This document shows positions 32,460 through 43,885 of a stretch of DNA of 64,000 nucleotides, piece after piece (within the stretch, counting starts at the first letter, position 1; every line of letters begins with the position of its first letter). A program made the position numbers and the translations under genes. The DNA comes from Pollenia angustigena (lineage: Eukaryota; Arthropoda; Insecta; Diptera; Polleniidae), in NCBI GenBank assembly GCA_930367215.1, contig OV884059.1:220850303-220914302 (forward strand), given 5' to 3'. The notes beneath the pieces were generated by a model. The model was not told the origin of the DNA, made no database searches, and saw only the letters and a list, made by a program, of their open reading frames with translations.

Positions 32460-33943
32460 TATATCCCAACCAATTATACCAAATATAACAAAATGATCCG
32501 TCCTTATATTCCTTACAATATCTCTATGCCCCGGGATCCAAATTCGCACCTTTAAGGTGTCAGAATTCATGGCTGTGATTTTTTCCCTCTAAATTCGCTT
32601 TGATATGTTTAATTTAAAAATTAAAAAATTTAATTTTTCATGTACATACATGCAGGAAAAAAAATACTATGGTTGCCTTAATTATTCCCAAACCATATTA
32701 CGATTGAATTAGTATATAAGATGCAGACCACAGTCACACTATGGTTGCCCACAATCATGTTATTTAAGAAGAACATGTTGTATGCTTATGAACAACATAT
32801 TATAACTGCACAAGCATTCATTGTATATTTTTCCAAAAATATAAAATAATTTTTAGTAAAAATATTAATAGTTGTGTCAATAATGCTTTTAATTTAATAA
32901 ATTTCACTAGCTTTGACCATTTAAAATATTTATGAAAAAAATTTATTTACATTTTCCATTTAGACCCATCATTTTAATATAATTTTGCTCCTCAAACATT
33001 TAATATCATGTCATAAATATAAAACTACAAATATTTATTTAAATACTTAATAACAATCAAAGTTTATTGAAGAGTAGTACCTACAACAATAAATATATAA
33101 TAAATATATTAAAAACAAAACAGAACAATAGAAACAGAAAGGAAGTTCGAACAAGCAGAACGAATTTAACAACCAACAAGAACAATCAAAACTAACAAGC
33201 AAAAGTAATGAATAAGAACAACAACAACTACGTACGTCACAGTGATAAATTCTGACAAACCAACTCACAGAACTTTTACATCAAACAAACATACACGAAC
33301 ATTTAGTAAATAAATATAAAAATACCAGCATCTCGGAAAATAGTTATTCTCTTTCTTTTCTTGTTTTTTTTTTAGACTTAAAGAAAGTGAGGAGAATGAA
33401 AAATTTCTGAGTGGAAAGAAAGAAGGTGAACGGGTAGAAGTACACAACTAACAAATAACATACATAAACTTAATCTAGTTAAAAAGTTATTTGTTTGTTT
33501 GTTTATAAAATATCTGTAAAGATTTATTTTGTTTGTATGTTTGTTTGTTCGTGTATGTTTTCATTTCATATGACAATCTTCCATAAATCTTTTTCATATC
33601 TATATACTCTACATTACTCTGCTCTTAATACTGACTCCATGAGAGATTTAAGGAAAGTTACAGTAAAAACCTTAATAAATGGACAATAAACTACAATACA
33701 AATATTGCTTCTATTTAGCTCCCAATACAAACTTCGTTGCTGAAAATAGGCTATGAGTCTATAAACCATCTAATTGCAATGGCATTAAGATTAAATGGAG
33801 AAACGAAATATTTTGATACAACATAAATAACTTTCTCATACTTAATTGAAATCAATCAATCTTTATTTGACTTTATATTTTGCAATTTTATTGTTTTGCG
33901 ATGATGGTTTTTATTATTACAAAAATTTTTTAAATAAGAACAA

Positions 33944-34489
33944 GTAAGAAAGTATAGTCGGTCAAGCCCGACCATGTGATACCCTACACCACAGTATTAA
34001 AAAACACATCATGCTTATATGTCCATATAAATATGGAAATTATCTATGTTTATAAACTTCATTAAAATCGGTTTGAAAGTTTGTGAGAGGCAGAAATTGC
34101 CCCCTACCTCCCCTTTTGGTCCTATTTTTGAACAACTGTATAGCTTATGTGTCCATAGAGATATGGATCTATCTATGTTTTAAATTTCATTAAAATCGAT
34201 TTGAAAGTTTCTAAGAGGAAGAAATTTCCCCCTATCTTCCCTTGTGGTCCTACGATTTGGCCCATTTACAACAGGCTTGGTCCTTGTGCAAATAAGAACC
34301 TATGTCCCAAATTTTATCAAATTATATCCAAAATTGAACTTTGCGCACAAGGTTACATGGACAGCCAGCCAGCCTGCCAGCCGGAAGGACATCGTTAGTT
34401 TGACTCAGAAAGTGATTCTGAGTCGATCGGTATACATCAGCACAAATGTATAATACCCTCTCCACTATTGTGGTGTGGGTATAAAAATA
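33944..34489 (+). repeat. R1 copy in duplication unit 2
   Basis: Same as the copy at 29918-30463, shifted by 4,026 bases. Confidence 0.75.
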
Positions 34490-35498
34490 TGTATATAAAA
34501 TAAATAAATGGAAACAGTTAATGGCTCCTCGAATGCAGCTTATCCCTTAATAGCTCATTGCCGCCTTGAGAACCCGATTCAGTGAATTATGAAGTGTTTG
34601 TTCATCCCCACATTTTCGTTAACACAGCTGCGATAGGAATTGTAGTGTCTAGCGGCGTCTATTTATCAGTTTTTTTGCATTTATTAGTTATTTTGTATTT
34701 TTTAGTTATTCTATTAGTTTTAACTAATACAAGTTATGCATATTTATAGTGTAAAGAACACTGAACAGAATTTTGTATTACAAATGTAATATTAAAAGTT
34801 TTGGTGCATAATTGTACTACAACCCCACTGTAAATACTCGAATTTTCGATTGAGCCTTAAAGTATACTTTATTTTATTGATTAATAATAGCTCAATTTAA
34901 ACTCGTTTTAATACATACTGTTATTAGCTGAATAAGTTTAGATACAAATAATGCTGGAATGGTCTACAGCAGTGATAGCCACTCCATAGCCTCGCGAGGC
35001 ACGGTCGGCAATTCACATGTATACAACAACTTTGTTCGTTTCAAAACATCAGACTATCATCAGTATCTGCGTGGGGGTGCTTTTTAACCATGGGAGGTAA
35101 GGCCATGATGGCTTTATTGCTCAATTGAATGGGAGATAAAGTCGTAATGGTCTTATTGCCCAATCATTGAGAGGTAAGGTCATATGAAAAATTTTGCGAA
35201 GTGAGAGATATAGCCATATTTTTTTTTTTCAAATGAGAGGCAAAGCCATATTTTTCCAGAATATTGTTACGCATGGCGTAAGGAAAATCCTTAGTCATCA
35301 TTGTAAAACATTTTTTTATTCTTGTGACGCACGCAGGAAAACTTTATTCAGCGAAGCCACCTGCCGCGTCTTACTGGAGGAAAAGACCCCTAAGCGCGGC
35401 CGCAGGCCTCCACGCAGAAAGACTTTAGTATGCGAAGCCAGATTTCAATACTTAACTTTAGTAAAAGGGAAAATCATTACCTCTTAATTATAAAAATA

Positions 35499-35811
35499 AG
35501 CAAGTGTTAGCGACAGTACTGTTCGCCAAGCACTACATGAACATGGGATATACCGTAGTGTTCCCAGAAAAAAGCCACTTGTATCTGTAAAAACCAAAAA
35601 AATCGTCTGGAATATGCGAAAAAGCATAAAAACAAAGATAAATAAATATTTTTTTCCCATAAAGAAAAAATAATTTTGTTGTGTTGCTTTTCGCATATTC
35701 CAGACGATTTTTTTGGTTTTTACAGATACAAGTGGCTTTTTTCTGGGAACACTACGGTATATCCCATGTTCATGTAGTGCTTGACGAACAGTACTGTCGC
35801 TAACACTTGCT
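35499..35811. repeat. Foldback of Tc1 coding sequence, unit 2
   Basis: Duplicate of 31473-31785 with the same arms, spacer and mismatch. Confidence 0.85.
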
Positions 35812-36485
35812 CCTAATGTTATTGCTCGTTCCTCTGCTATTTTTACTGTACTGCGCCAGGGATTAGCCTTTACTCTTCGCACTATTGTCCTCTTCTCCAC
35901 GTCGGACAGAGTTTTAGGTCTGCTAGAGGGTGGAAGGTCTTTAACATTTTTCACATTTTTGTACTTACCTTATATTTTTTTCATATTATTATGACATCTG
36001 CCAATAGTACTGCCAATTTCTCTCAAAGATTTGCCTTCAAATGCCAATTTTACCACTAAATGACGAGTTTCTACTGTAGTCTGCTTACCCATGTTGACTA
36101 TTATTTACAAACTAAAGTTAACTTGAGTATTAATTGATTAGTATAGATAAAAAAGATAATTAAACATCCGTAATATGATTTTAAGAAGAAAAAAAAAAAA
36201 AAAAACAAAAAACTAGGGGTCAAATTACCTTTAGGACGCAGGAACATGGAAACAATATGAGATTGTACACTTTTTTTTTGACGCGTAAAATAAGGCGTTT
36301 TCTGAGATTATTGTCAATTTGAAAATGAAGAAGAAATAAATGACAAATTTTTTTTATTAAAATAAACAAGTACTGAATGTACTTCAAAACCATAAAAACA
36401 GATTTTTTGTACTCTCCCCCTTTTAACATCTACGGACTTATAAATGTGGAACTTTTCGGTGTACACTTTCTTTTGACGCTGACTG
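35685..36485 (-). mobile_element. Tc1 element, truncated, unit 2
   Basis: Duplicate of the element at 31659-32459, with the ATG at 36092 and the same frameshift and foldback. It arose by the 4-kb duplication, not by a separate transposition. Confidence 0.85.
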
Positions 36486-37935
36486 TATATCCCAACCAAT
36501 TATACCAAATATAACAAAATGATCCGTCCTTATATTCCTTACAATATCTCTATGCCCCGGGATCCAAATTCGCACCTTTAAGGTGTCAGAATTCATGGCT
36601 GTGATTTTTTCCCTCTAAATTCGCTTTGATATGTTTAATTTAAAAATTAAAAAATTTAATTTTTCATGTACATACATGCAGGAAAAAAAATACTATGGTT
36701 GCCTTAATTATTCCCAAACCATATTACGATTGAATTAGTATATAAGATGCAGACCACAGTCACACTATGGTTGCCCACAATCATGTTATTTAAGAAGAAC
36801 ATGTTGTATGCTTATGAACAACATATTATAACTGCACAAGCATTCATTGTATATTTTTCCAAAAATATAAAATAATTTTTAGTAAAAATATTAATAGTTG
36901 TGTCAATAATGCTTTTAATTTAATAAATTTCACTAGCTTTGACCATTTAAAATATTTATGAAAAAAATTTATTTACATTTTCCATTTAGACCCATCATTT
37001 TAATATAATTTTGCTCCTCAAACATTTAATATCATGTCATAAATATAAAACTACAAATATTTATTTAAATACTTAATAACAATCAAAGTTTATTGAAGAG
37101 TAGTACCTACAACAATAAATATATAATAAATATATTAAAAACAAAACAGAACAATAGAAACAGAAAGGAAGTTCGAACAAGCAGAACGAATTTAACAACC
37201 AACAAGAACAATCAAAACTAACAAGCAAAAGTAATGAATAAGAACAACAACAACTACGTACGTCACAGTGATAAATTCTGACAAACCAACTCACAGAACT
37301 TTTACATCAAACAAACATACACGAACATTTAGTAAATAAATATAAAAATACCAGCATCTCGGAAAATAGTTATTCTCTTTCTTTTCTTGTTTTTTTTTTA
37401 GACTTAAAGAAAGTGAGGAGAATGAAAAATTTCTGAGTGGAAAGAAAGAAGGTGAACGGGTAGAAGTACACAACTAACAAATAACATACATAAACTTAAT
37501 CTAGTTAAAAAGTTATTTGTTTGTTTGTTTATAAAATATCTGTAAAGATTTATTTTGTTTGTATGTTTGTTTGTTCGTGTATGTTTTCATTTCATATGAC
37601 AATCTTCCATAAATCTTTTTCATATCTATATACTCTACATTACTCTGCTCTTAATACTGACTCCATGAGAGATTTAAGGAAAGTTACAGTAAAAACCTTA
37701 ATAAATGGACAATAAACTACAATACAAATATTGCTTCTATTTAGCTCATTTTTAGTAATACACTACTTTTATATTATTTATATTTATTTTTATGGGCTTA
37801 CGTGTGTGTTTATTAGGGTGGTCGTAATTAAAAGAAACAAAGAGAACTATTATGTTTCGGATTCACTTATAGGCGTGACTTTCGAGTTGATAAATTTTGG
37901 GAATATTTCGTAGTAGCTGTGAGAGCAGCAATATT

Positions 37936-39465
37936 GGGCCGCGTGAATAAAAAGGTAGCTTTAGCTAATACTTGAAATTTTGAAGTTTAAACTAGCTTTG
38001 AGGTGAATAAAAATTTGAGTTAAAGCTAGTACTTTATACTGACTAGTAAAAACTAGTTTTCCTAGTGTTGACTCAAAAAATGTGTGAATAAAAACGAGTG
38101 AATGCTTAAAAAGACTAGTTTTTGCTTAATTTTTTTAAGCTTATGATTGGGGTGCTTGAAGTATGTATTTTACAACAATATTTAAAAAAAATTGATTTTT
38201 TTTGTTTAATTTTATGAACGTTGGCCAAAGAAAAGAATATCTCCTAAGAGCAGATTTTCATCCAGAAGTTTATTTAAAATTATTTATTTTTCGGAAAAAT
38301 ATCTAAAATGGTAAAATCTCTGTAAATGTCACATATACATTTAAATATGTACATATCCCTGCAGGAAATGTCACTAGTGAATTTCTACTGATTCACTGTT
38401 GACACAGTCACCAGTACTAGTGACATATTATACCCCATGCAATGTTATTTACAATAGACATTTAACATGTGCGTGGCATAGGAAATCTACTACTGGCGTT
38501 GGTACTACTGACTAGGTAGTTCCATTGGGAACATATGTAGACATTGAAACCAGAGAATCGCTAGTACATTTTAGTAAAAGTAGTTTACACTTTTTGTAAG
38601 AATACGAAGTCATAACAATCTTTTTTTATCATTTCTTCAGCTTTTATAGGAATTGTACTTCTCAGTTGTTATTGATAAAATCTTTTTCGTATTAAATCCA
38701 AATATAGTGGCAAATGTAATGTAGTGTAGACACTTCGTTGACAATGTCACCAATATAGTCGACAAAACTGGTGACTTGGAGACACTTGCACCCAGGTTTC
38801 CTTCAGGGATGTTGCAGTTTACCACATCAAAAGAATTACTTGAAAGCAAAAATAAAGTCATAAATATATTTTATTTTTGTTGTTGCTTTCTACAGAAATT
38901 CACTTTTTTGTAGATTAAATTTTTTTGCAGATTCAATTTTTTTGTAGAAAGCAATTTTATAATTAGGGCCTTAATTTTTATAAATTTTTTTAAAACAAGT
39001 TACACAATAATAAATAACAATCATTGATAAAGGTCGGTACAGACTTTTGCCATAGAAAGTCTGTGTTGCATTTTTTAAATAAAATAAAAACAATTTTTGA
39101 AAAGGAAAAAATGAAATAAAAATATCAATACACAGTACTTGTTAACGCTTCAAGACATAAAAAAGGAAATAAAAATTTTTTGTACTTATATTCTGTTTTA
39201 TACATTAATATTTTTGAAAATAAGTTTAAAAAAATTTTAATTTTTGACATTTTTGACATTTTTGCACTTTGTAATTAATTTAATTTAATAGTCACATTTT
39301 CCAGCGTTTGCTTCCCCTTTTAAGCACTAGCTATCTAGCACTAGCAAAGAGTTATTCACACTTTTTGTAGTTTAAACTTTTCAGCATAGCTAGTACTGAA
39401 AAGTAAAAGCTAGTGCTAGTACTTAGTACTAGCTAGTATAAGCTACATTTTTATTCACTCGACCC
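37936..39465. mobile_element. Large MITE with CGTGAATAAAAA ends and CTAGT repeats
   Basis: Left GGGCCGCGTGAATAAAAA followed by GGTAGCTT mirrors the right end (reverse complement GGGTCGAGTGAATAAAAA, TGTAGCTT), with ATT on both outer sides as a possible 3-bp duplication. GCTAGTACT/ACTAGTTTT motifs cluster within 200 bases of each end. A second TIR element (38357-38818) lies inside. No transposase. Confidence 0.7.
38357..38818. mobile_element. Nested TIR element, CCCTGMAGGAAA ends
   Basis: Left CCCTGCAGGAAATGTCAC and right (reverse complement CCCTGAAGGAAACC) give about 12-bp inverted ends; AT lies on both sides. The body is rich in (A/G)TCACTAGTG/GGTGACTTGG-type motifs. Noncoding. Confidence 0.6.
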
Positions 39466-39850
39466 ATTGTGCTAAAAGTGGGGAACAGAATAGTCGCTGT
39501 AGTACAACGTTACGAATAGCGCTGCAAGCTGTCAAAAGTTAAAGACAGCAGCTTCAAAGTTCTAACAACAGAATACGTAGTTTTGTAGTCGCTGCAGTTG
39601 ATGTTGAAGCGCAAAATCCGAAATTTTGAACTTTGTCGCACTACAGAGCATTCGTCAGTTTCAGCTACTACTACAACTACTTTATTCGGTTCCAGGCCTT
39701 AATCAGTCCTTTATATGTCTGGCATAATCACATAGTGTGTTTGCTCGTTAACATCTAAACTTTTAATTGATGGTTAAAGTCAAATCAAATATTTTAAGAG
39801 CAACATGATATGACTATTCAAGCAGCCATACAATAATTTGTGGCATACAT
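39466..39850. other. Probable MITE, ends unclear
   Basis: GTGGGGAACAGAATAGTCGC at about 39478 and the reverse complement of TTTATTCGGTTCCAGGCC near 39700 look like diverged inverted ends, with GCTGTAGTA/TACTACTACAAC inside. Not secure enough to bound. Confidence 0.3.
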
Positions 39851-40077
39851 ACACTCAAAAGAAAAATCAATCCATCCGTACTCAAATCAATCCGAAGCGA
39901 TATCACGGTGAGTAAGGATTTTCTTGAATCACGTAAAGAAAAATTCATTCAAGTAAGGATTATTCAAGTGCGAAATATTTAACATATTCATATTCTATCC
40001 CGAATTCGCTTGATTCAAGTAATTTAAAGTTGATTTATTCCCGAATTCGTACTTGAAATAATCCGAAAATGTCATGC

Positions 40078-41539
40078 GGCTGTTGCCCCAAGAATATACG
40101 GATTACCAAAAATCCATAAACCGGAAACCCCTCTTAGGCCAATTGTGTCATCAATACAAGTACCATGTTACAATTTATCTAAATATTTAGGAAATATCCT
40201 TAAACATATTATATCTAGGGAATATAACATCAAAAATTCGTTTGAATCAAAAAAATCATCTGTGTAATATAAAACTTGAGCCTAATGATATATTAGTATC
40301 TTTTGACGTCATCTCACTTTTCACAAATATTCCGGTACACACAGCCATTAAAAATATTATGGAAAAATGGCTAACAATAAGGAAATTTACAAACATTCCT
40401 AGACCGACATTTTTAGAAATTTTGAAGTTCTGTCTTACGGACAATAATTACTTTGTTTATGGTAAAAAAGTAATTAATCAGATATTTGGTATGCCAATGG
40501 GCAACCCGCTCTCTCCTACAATAGCGGATATTGTTCTTGATAATTTGCTGGACGATGCAATGATAGAATTAAAAAATGAAAATATCAATATTAAATACAT
40601 AGCAAAATATGTCGACGACATTTTCGCTATCATTAATAAGGACGATAAGGACGAAATTTTTAAAACTTTAAATTCTCACCATCAAAAAATTAAATTCACC
40701 ATCGAAATAGAAAAAATAATGAAATAGCATACCTCGACGCAAAACTACGGAAAAATAAGGACAACATTATTTTTAATTGGTACTCTAAGGAAACAGCTTC
40801 AGGCAGACTTATGAATTTTAACGCCACACAACCCAGAAGTCAGATTATAAATACAGCGAGAAATTTAATAGAGAGGGTACTGAAAATTAGTGACGAAATA
40901 TTCCACAACAAAAATATAAACATAATACAAGAAATATTGATACAAAATAGTTTCCCTAAAAAATTAATAAATTCTTTAATAGACGACGTATTTAGACGAT
41001 TAAATGAAAATAAGAAAATTGACAACACTGATGAAATGGAAAACAAAAAATTCTACAGTGTACCATACTTCCCTGGCCTTACTGACAACAGAAACATGAT
41101 AATAACACTGAAACAAAATAACATATGTTTTGCGTATAAGCCTAACAAAACAACAAATGCAATATTCACTAAAATAAAGGCGCCAGTAGAAAAACAACAA
41201 CAAAATAACGTTGTTTATGAAATAAGATGTAAAGGAAACAACGAAGAACTCTGTGATCAGGTGTATATAGGAACAACAAAGAGAGCTTTATCAACAAGGA
41301 TAGGAGAACACAAGATGGATATAACGCGGCAGAAAGAAACAACAGCACTAGCAATGCATATGATTAGTTCACACCATGCACCAGATTTTCAACGTATTAG
41401 AATATTAGACAAGGAGGAAAATATGAGAAAGAGATTTACGAAGGAAAGCTTGAGAATTCAGCAAAACATAAAAAAGACAATGAATTTGAAAGAAGACACC
41501 AACAACATATGTGCAAGTTATAGAGTAGCCATCAAATAA
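40078..41539 (+). pseudogene. Penelope-like polyprotein: RT plus GIY-YIG endonuclease
   Basis: Three blocks connect through two frameshifts. Block 1 (to about 40250) has RIYGLPKIHKPETPLRPIVS, the Penelope RT signature. Block 2 (40242-40727) has ILVSFDVISLFTNIPV, FGMPMGNPLSPTIAD and KYVDDIFAII, the YxDD active site. A one-base loss in the A-run near 40715 shifts the frame. Block 3, from about 40716 to the TAA at 41539, holds VYEIRCKG, DQVYIGTTKRALSTRIGEHK and SSHHAPDFQ, the GIY-YIG nuclease with CxxC-less spacing. Near-intact, so relatively young, but frameshifted and lacking the N-terminus. Confidence 0.9.
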
Positions 41540-41733
41540 ACTTGTATCACTGTTGTTAAATATTATGTGTTTAAAAATAATTCGAAGTTTTTATGTTTTT
41601 TGTATTATATATGTTAAATGTAAAAATTTTTGTTTTTAAAGTTTGTTTTTTAATGTAATAATATATAAAAAATGTAAGTTCTAAATGTTATTTGGTAAAT
41701 AATTGTAAATTAATATCATGCTTTAATTAAATA

Positions 41734-41775
41734 GACGATCCCCAGAAGAAGTCGACAAAAAATCGACGAAACGTC
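41734..41775 (+). ncRNA. Hammerhead-ribozyme-like motif of the Penelope element
   Basis: Order seen: GACG, ATC, CAGAAGA, a GTCGA/TCGAC stem around CAAAAAA, GAAA, then CGTC, which pairs with the first GACG. Penelope-like elements are known to carry hammerhead ribozymes (core CUGANGA...GAAA). Here the U of CUGA is A and there is almost no room for stem I, so it is a degenerate or minimal form. Inference only. Confidence 0.4.
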
Positions 41776-41997
41776 GGGAAAAAAATGTATTAAAATTGTG
41801 TTTTTAATTACATTAAATATTATAGGCCGTATTAGCTTAAGAAGGAACTACAAACAGATAAATACAAATTGGCCAAATAAAAAAACCACATAGAGATTGA
41901 TTTAAGTTAAACTAAGATTCAATCAATCTCAACATGCGCTTGATTTAAGAATTATTAAGTTGATTTAATCCCGAAGAATTTTATTATGATTGTTTTA

Positions 41998-42845
41998 TTA
42001 TATTCAATATTTTTCATTTTTCGAATTTATTCTATGAGCTAAATTTCAGTTATGTATTTTATAAAGTTTTTTTGTAATAGTTCTATTCCTACAATTTTTC
42101 AGAAATGACTTTATACACTATCAGACTATTATATTGTATTTTCTTTTTACATGCTGACGACGGCCGTAGCGGGCCAGAAAATGCATTACATTCTGCTGGT
42201 GTCTAATAATTGTAAATTTTTCTGTACATTCAATATACTTCATTGCTTTCCAAAGGAAGGCTAAGGTAAAATGTAAAAAGAAAATACAATATAATAGTCT
42301 GATAGTGTATAAAGTCATTTCTGAAAAATTGTAGGAATAGAACTATTACAAAAAAGCTTTATAAAATACATAACTGAAATTTAGCTCATAGAATAAATTC
42401 GAAAAATGAAAAATGTTGAATATAATATAAAGTTACCTTCGGAAGGAAATAATTCCCAGTTTCTATTTGTTAAAATAGTTGAGTTAAATACATTAAATTT
42501 ATTAAGTAACACTATCCAGTGAGACACAAAGAATGCTGACGACGGCCGTAGCGGGCCAGAAAATGCATTACATTCTGCTGGTGTCTAATAATTGTAAATT
42601 TTTCTGTACATTCAATATACCTCATTGCTTTCCAACGGAAGGCTAAGGTAAAATGTAAATAGAAAATACAATATAATAGTCTGATAGTGTATAAAGTCAT
42701 TTCTGAAAAATTGTAGGAATAGAACTATTACAAAAAAGCTTTATAAAATACATAACTGAAATTTAGCTCATAGAATAAATTCGAAAAATGAAAAATGTTG
42801 AATATAATATAAAGTTACCTTCGGAAGGAAATAATTCCCAGTTTC
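41998..42845. mobile_element. Inverted-plus-direct repeat insertion with 13-bp flanking repeat
   Basis: A left arm (41996-42152) is the inverted copy, about 98% identical, of 42271-42428. The 316-bp stretch 42151-42466 (starting ATGCTGACGACGGCCGTAGC) is then repeated directly at 42533-42848. The whole is flanked by TATGATTGTTTTA at 41985-41997 and 42846-42858. Such mixed arrangements are reported for twin-primed LINEs and for Penelope-like insertions; which applies is unclear. No protein was recognised. Confidence 0.7.
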
Positions 42846-42858
42846 TATGATTGTTTTA

Positions 42859-43189
42859 TATTATTATTATATATTTTATCCAAGTTCCTAGGTGGAACAT
42901 AGGGCCACAACAAAATTTTTCCAATCATTTCTATGCTAACAATAAACTACTATATTTTTGTCAAATTTCAACTTTAGTAGAAGATAACTTTTGCGGATCA
43001 GAAGGGATTAAGAAGGTAAAACCACTGATAGAAAGGTAATTTTAATGAAATTACTCAAAAAAATAATTTTTTTTTGAAATTGTTTTTTTACAATTTTTTT
43101 TTTATTCCGCAAAAATGTTTGCAGAAGTAACAGAAATCCTATGCTATTGTCTTCAAAAAAAAATTTAATGATATAGGGTAAATTGATCG
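42859..43189. other. No gene seen
   Basis: A+T-rich stretch with poly-A/T runs; possibly the remainder of R3 at its left. Nothing definite. Confidence 0.4.
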
Positions 43190-43672
43190 TGATCGAACAT
43201 AATACAGGTAGTACATATAAAAAGCCAAAACAAGGGTCAGGCAATACAAATGTTGGTAATACCGCAAGAAGATTCTTTTCAGATCCAAAAACAGCATCTG
43301 AAATAACAGGAGTTCATTTTTAGATTTAAAATGATCCAAGAAATACTTGCGTGCAATGAAGAAATTGACTCTAGAAAATTTGGAAATTTTGCTAAGTAAA
43401 CTGCAAAAATATATACAACCAAGTGCCCATGTAGAAATATGTCTGCTACAGTTCACAAAATCCTTTATCATGGAGAATATGTCATTAAATATCAGTTGGT
43501 GCCACTTGGAGATTTATCAATACAGGAATATTCAGTCTAACAATAATATTCCAACAACCGCTAGGATATGTAACTGTAGTGAAACAGAAAATAAAGAACG
43601 TTTACAAAATATTGATATAGATTCACCTGACGATGCGGAGATTCAATTTGCAGTTGCTCCACTAAAGTGACC
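43190..43672 (+). pseudogene. Transib-like transposase, C-terminal fragment
   Basis: The frame near 43207-43317 reads YKKPKQGSGNTNVGNTARRF then FSDPKTASEITGV, similar to the C-terminal block of Transib transposases (RAG1 equivalent around SEGNESGNKLFRRF). A second frame from about 43332 reads IQEILACNEEIDSRKFGNFA, a stop, TAKIYTTKCPCRNMSATVHK and ILYHGEYVIKYQLVPLGDLS. A tail to the stop at 43668 has DSPDDAEIQFAVAPLK. Frameshifted and isolated; no CACTGTG ends were found next to it. Confidence 0.6.
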
Positions 43673-43723
43673 CTCTCAGAATCTCTCCCATCGGAAGGCA
43701 GACTGTACTATCATATCCAAATT

Positions 43724-43802
43724 ATTTAAACAACTTATAGAGCATTTCCATAAAGTATGTGACCTTCATACTTTATGGAAATGCTCTATAAGTTGTTCAA
43801 AT
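43724..43802. repeat. Perfect 31-bp-arm hairpin
   Basis: Arms 43729-43759 and 43767-43797 are perfect inverted repeats (arm includes CTTATAGAGCATTTCCATAA) around a 7-base loop TGACCTT. With one mismatch the arms extend to 43724 and 43802. No coding role. Confidence 0.9.
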
Positions 43803-43885
43803 TACTACGCACGAAAATCAAGCTCTTCAATTCGAACGTGAAATCAGTGTTGTTATATGGTTGCGAAACGTGTTACGTTTCTGGC
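43803..43885 (+). pseudogene. LINE reverse-transcriptase scrap
   Basis: The frame reads TKIKLFNSNVKSVLLYGCET, matching KLRIFNSNVKSVLYYACET in the LINE at 60183-61247. It begins right at the hairpin and ends within 30 codons. A second scrap near 44270-44330 reads RKWACIVKHLGQIL, like the later RKWRWIGHILRRP block. Confidence 0.65.

Larger units (their letters stand above)
29695..33720 (+). repeat. 4,026-bp tandem duplication, copy 1
   Basis: This unit begins CCCAATACAAACTTCGTTGC and ends TTGCTTCTATTTAGCT, and is followed immediately by a second copy at +4026. Every stretch I compared, including homopolymer lengths, is identical. Contents: an R1 copy (29918-30463), a tandem GAGGTAAGGTCAT array (31065-31235), a GC-rich patch with a NotI-type octamer near 31370, and a Tc1 element with foldback (31473-32459). 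About 1.2 kb of A+T-rich DNA to the right has no recognised feature. The junctions share only the 2 bases TC. Confidence 0.95.
33721..37746 (+). repeat. 4,026-bp tandem duplication, copy 2
   Basis: Direct repeat of 29695-33720. All internal features recur at +4026: R1 at 33944-34489, array at 35091-35261, foldback at 35499-35811, Tc1 at 35685-36485. I saw no base difference. After 37746 the sequence departs from the unit (CATTTTTAGT instead of CCCAATACAA). Either a very recent duplication or an assembly duplication. Confidence 0.95.
40072..41893 (+). mobile_element. Penelope-like retroelement, 5'-truncated
   Basis: Boundaries come from comparison with the uninterrupted R3 copy at 49227. The unit starts in the middle of the reverse transcriptase, covers RT and the GIY-YIG endonuclease, and continues with about 350 bp of A+T-rich 3' sequence containing a compact stem region (41734-41775). 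5' truncation is usual for these elements. No clear target duplication beyond one shared G. Confidence 0.85.
39851..41997 (+). mobile_element. R3 element interrupted by a Penelope-like insertion
   Basis: 39851-40071 matches the intact R3 copy from 49227 (ACACTCAAAAGAAAAATCA, ACTCAAATCAATCCGAAGCG, then ATCCGAAAATG). R3 resumes at 41894 with AGATTGATTTAAGT, exactly the bases that follow AAAATG in the other copy. So a unit of about 1.82 kb (40072-41893) was inserted there. R3 is cut again at 41998 by a second insert and seems to resume near 42846. Confidence 0.8.

Noticed and set aside
33047..33268. Cys/Leu-rich small protein frame (and its copy at 37073-37294)
   Set aside because: It arises from CAACAAGAACAA-type simple sequence read in reverse. 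The second copy is only the tandem duplication.
37814..37830. TAGGGTGGT(C/T) end similar to the hAT-like element at 8439 (also near 63136)
   Set aside because: No partner end or 8-bp duplication was found for either, so no element could be defined.
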